Of a stretch of DNA of 6,686 nucleotides, positions 4,256 through 6,686 are shown in pieces; position 1 is the stretch's first letter, and every line of letters begins with the position of its first letter. The DNA comes from Crickella sp963642455. Its GTDB lineage: Bacteria; Bacillota; Clostridia; Peptostreptococcales; Anaerovoracaceae. The notes beneath the pieces are model-generated. The model made no database searches. It had not been told where the DNA came from and saw only the letters and a program-made list of their open reading frames with translations. Position numbers and translations under genes: made by a program. The stretch is taken from assembly GCA_963642455.1 (NCBI GenBank), contig CAVIGM010000054.1, forward strand, positions 1 to 6,686, written 5' to 3'.

Positions 4256-6686
4256 CTATCTGTTGCACTTTCTCCTATTGCGTACTACCGCTACTCCGCC
4301 TACTACTCCGACTGCCGTGCCGCATGCAAGGAGCAGTGCAAACCAGAGAATCAGATTGTTATTATCTCCCGTCATTGGAGATCCGGCAGCGTCGCTCTTT
4401 GTGGTATGCGTTACAAGAAGCGTAAATTCTGTTGCCTTGGATTTGTCACTTCCGCAGTAATAGGTATATGTGACCTTGTCCACACTACTGTCAATTATCA
4501 GCTTGCCGTCCTTAACAGTTGCGCCCTTCCAATCTGTCGCTCTACTTACATCGAAGTTGCCTGGCAGATCCTTAAGATTGAAGATGCCGTTCACAGCAGT
4601 AATCTTGTAAGTATTCTCTTCGCAGGAAAAATAATAATCGCTAAGCGCTGTATTGTGGCTGACGTCAAGTGACGTGAGCGCGTTGTTGTTACAGAACAAG
4701 CCTTCGAGGTCCTCGTTTCGGCTAACGTCAAGCACTGTAAGTGCATTGTTATAGCAGTGCAAATCGAAAAGTGATTCGAGCCCGCTTAGATCAAGCGAAG
4801 TAAGCTCATTATTATAACAGTACAATCTTTGAATCGCTGTAGCGCCACTTAGGTCAAGCGATGTGAGCTTGTTGTCAAAGCACGACAGCCTATAAAGCTT
4901 AGTAGCGCCATTTGCGTTAAGCGATGTGAGCTTGTTGTTGTTGCAGTACAATTCTTCAAGCTCGGTATTCTTGCTGACATCAAGTGCTGTAAGCTGGTTT
5001 TCGTAACATTTCAAATTTTTAAGCTTGGTGTTCTTGCTAATATCAAGTGCTGTGAGAGCGTTGTTATAACATTCGAAGATTACAAGCTTAGTATTCTTAC
5101 TGACATCAAGTGTTGCGAGACTATTACTGTGACAGTTCAAGCCTCCAAGCGCTGTGTTCTTGCTGACATCAAGTGATGTAAGTCTATTGCTATGGCAGGA
5201 CAATTCGAAAAGCGCTGTATTATTGCTGACATCGAGCGATGTGAGCGCATTATCACTGCAAGCCAAAGTATCAAGTGCTGTGTTCTTGCTGACATCAAGC
5301 GTTGTGAGACTGTTGTTGTTGCAATATAGATATTTAAGAGCTGTATTCTTGCTGACGTCAAGCGACGTGAGGTTGTTATTGCCGCAGAATAAAGTTTTAA
5401 GCGAAGTAAAATATTCAATTCCCGTCAGGTCAGCGATGGATTGGTTGCTGCAATCCATGCGCAGTACGTCTTCTAATTCAGAAGGGGACAGTCTACCATC
5501 CTTGTTTCCGCTCGCATCTGCTTTATCATAGTTCTCTGATACGAAGTTGCGGAAGTTAGCATCTGGGAAATTAGCTTCATTTATCTCGACATTTGCCAGA
5601 AGCGTAAATGTTGCCGTTCTGTCTTTTCCACAATCGTAGGTATATGTAACCTTGTTCACACCGCTGTCAATCGTCAGTTTGCCATCGGATACGGTTCCAC
5701 CGTTCCAGTCGCTTGCCTTGCTTACATCAAAGCCACTTGGCAGATTGTTAAGGTCATATTTGCCGTTCACAGGAGTAATAATATAGCTGTTATTCTCACA
5801 GGAGAAAAAGTTATGAGATTCAAGCGCTGTATTCTCAACATTAAGCGACGTAAGCGCATTGTTCGAGCAATTCAATTCGTAAAGCGCACTGCTACTGCTG
5901 ACATCAAGTGTTTCGAGCTTGTTATTATTACATAACAAAGTTCCAAGCGATGTATTATTGCTGACATCAAGCGTTGTAAGTGCATTGTCTCCACAGTACA
6001 ACCTTTCAAGAGCTCCGTTGCTTCTTACATCAAGTGTTTTGATCTGGTTATTATTACAAAACAAAGTTTCAAGCGATGTATTATTGCTGACATCAAGCGA
6101 TGTGAGTGCATTCGTCTCACAACACAAACGTTTAAGCGATGTGTTCTTTCTGACATCAAGTGTTGTAAGCTTATTGATAGCGCAGTCCAACTCACTAAGC
6201 GATGTATTCTTGCTGACATCAAGTGTTGTAAGCGCATTGCGATAACAGAGCAAATGGGTAAGCGATGTATTCTTGCTAACATCAAGGGTTGTAAGCTTGT
6301 TGTTAACGCAACGCAAAGTGTCAAGTGCTGTATTATTGCTGACATTAAGTGTTTCAAGATTGTTGACGTCGCAGTTGAAATAATAAAGCCTTGTATTATT
6401 GCTAACATCAAGTGAGCTAAGATTGTTGTAACTGCAATACAAATATGTAAGTGCTGTATTCTTGCTGACGTCAAGTGTTGTAAGCTCATTGCGATAACAG
6501 ATCAAATATGTCAGCTTAGTATTCTTGCTAACATCAAGTGTTGTTAATGTGTTGTAGTTGCTTTGGCCGACAGCATCGTTCGAGCAGTCCAAATATGTAA
6601 GCTCTGTAAAATATTCAATTCCCTTCAAATCAGCGATGGCCTTATTGCTGCAATCCATGCTCGTTACGGCTGACAGTTCATCAGAG
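4256..6686 (-). CDS. Sortase-anchored leucine-rich-repeat surface protein, N-terminus missing
   Basis: The frame stays open to the right edge (preceding residues SDELSAVTS), so the protein is truncated here. The Met encoded at 6656-6658 is not the start: the same MDCSN segment recurs internally at residue 401 after a complete linker. Counting from that Met, 800 residues are visible. Module 1 has eleven 21-residue LRRs (38-268), a cap, and a beta-rich segment ending TYDCGKDRTATFTLLA. A linker follows, with INEANFPDANFRNFV and an EF-hand-like DASGNKDGRLSPSE. Module 2 repeats the plan, with eleven LRRs at 430-660. The C-terminus has SPMTG (760-764), a hydrophobic segment (769-792) and a basic tail (RNRRK), which is a sortase signal of the (S/P)PxTG kind seen in Clostridia. 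The protein should be exported and fixed to the cell wall. Related repeat proteins are often suggested to be adhesins; the ligand is unknown. The stop is TAG, followed by the terminator at 4163-4209. Confidence 0.9.
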   Translation of the reverse strand, partial: SDELSAVTSMDCSNKAIADLKGIEYFTELTYLDCSNDAVGQSNYNTLTTLDVSKNTKLTYLICYRNELTTLDVSKNTALTYLYCSYNNLSSLDVSNNTRLYYFNCDVNNLETLNVSNNTALDTLRCVNNKLTTLDVSKNTSLTHLLCYRNALTTLDVSKNTSLSELDCAINKLTTLDVRKNTSLKRLCCETNALTSLDVSNNTSLETLFCNNNQIKTLDVRSNGALERLYCGDNALTTLDVSNNTSLGTLLCNNNKLETLDVSSSSALYELNCSNNALTSLNVENTALESHNFFSCENNSYIITPVNGKYDLNNLPSGFDVSKASDWNGGTVSDGKLTIDSGVNKVTYTYDCGKDRTATFTLLANVEINEANFPDANFRNFVSENYDKADASGNKDGRLSPSELEDVLRMDCSNQSIADLTGIEYFTSLKTLFCGNNNLTSLDVSKNTALKYLYCNNNSLTTLDVSKNTALDTLACSDNALTSLDVSNNTALFELSCHSNRLTSLDVSKNTALGGLNCHSNSLATLDVSKNTKLVIFECYNNALTALDISKNTKLKNLKCYENQLTALDVSKNTELEELYCNNNKLTSLNANGATKLYRLSCFDNKLTSLDLSGATAIQRLYCYNNELTSLDLSGLESLFDLHCYNNALTVLDVSRNEDLEGLFCNNNALTSLDVSHNTALSDYYFSCEENTYKITAVNGIFNLKDLPGNFDVSRATDWKGATVKDGKLIIDSSVDKVTYTYYCGSDKSKATEFTLLVTHTTKSDAAGSPMTGDNNNLILWFALLLACGTAVGVVGGVAVVRNRRKCNR
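4679..5371 (-). repeat. 63-bp tandem repeats encoding LRR array 2
   Basis: There are eleven in-frame units of 63 bp, each encoding 21 residues of the form LTSLDVSKNTALxxLxCxxNx. Units 8-10 drift from the consensus (LNANGATKL, LDLSGATAI, LDLSGLESL), while units 1-7 and 11 stay near it. Length is exactly 693 bp, the same as array 1. Confidence 0.9.
5855..6547 (-). repeat. 63-bp tandem repeats encoding LRR array 1
   Basis: There are eleven in-frame 63-bp units. The DVSKNT or DVSNNT turn is kept in most units, and unit 11 is the most diverged (DVSSSSAL). Before it, the head segment carries 8 extra residues (AVGQSNYN region) that are absent from the matching place in module 2. Every unit keeps Cys at position 17. 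Confidence 0.9.

Noticed and set aside
4002..4672. Plus-strand ORFs between buk and the LRR gene
   Set aside because: They overlap the end of buk, the shared terminator and the antisense of the LRR gene, with no ribosome binding site and no recognisable domain.
6656..6658. ATG as the start of the LRR protein
   Set aside because: The same MDCSN segment occurs internally in module 2, and the frame is open upstream with linker-like residues. No signal peptide follows this Met, although a wall-anchored protein needs one.

Overview
The window reads as chromosomal DNA of a low-to-mid GC Gram-positive anaerobe, probably a member of the Clostridia. The evidence is a butyrate-kinase-family gene, strong AGGAGG-type ribosome binding sites, and a surface leucine-rich-repeat protein that ends in an SPMTG sortase signal. 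I cannot name the genus from the sequence alone.

Layout from left to right. Positions 1-746 (+) hold the 3' part of an AbiEii/AbiGii-type nucleotidyltransferase toxin gene, cut by the left edge. Positions 747-1411 carry no convincing gene. They hold degenerate direct repeats (821-910), then four copies of a 37-nt palindrome (927-1262) with other small hairpins between them, then the tuf terminator. On the minus strand, a tRNA-Thr(GGT) gene (2682-2758) and tuf (EF-Tu, 1412-2605) appear to form one transcription unit from a strong promoter at 2770-2799. A bulged stem-loop starts on the base after the tRNA CCA end and separates the two genes. Divergently, 3017-4099 (+) encodes a stand-alone butyrate-kinase-family enzyme with its own promoter at 2917-2945. 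A strong two-way terminator (4163-4209) separates it from a convergent minus-strand gene that runs off the right edge (4256-6686). That gene encodes a wall-anchored protein made of two near-duplicate modules, each with 11 leucine-rich repeats of 21 residues.

The genes do not form one pathway. Translation (tRNA-Thr, EF-Tu), fermentation or acyl-phosphate metabolism (buk-like), a surface protein and a defence/toxin gene lie side by side as separate units. The least explained part is the palindrome cluster between the toxin gene and tuf. The four copies have identical length and a conserved stem. Copies 1-2 and copies 3-4 are each exactly 96 bp apart, and every copy has a second, competing inner hairpin. 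It may be a dispersed repeat family, a structured RNA, or a set of protein-binding sites; the sequence alone does not decide.
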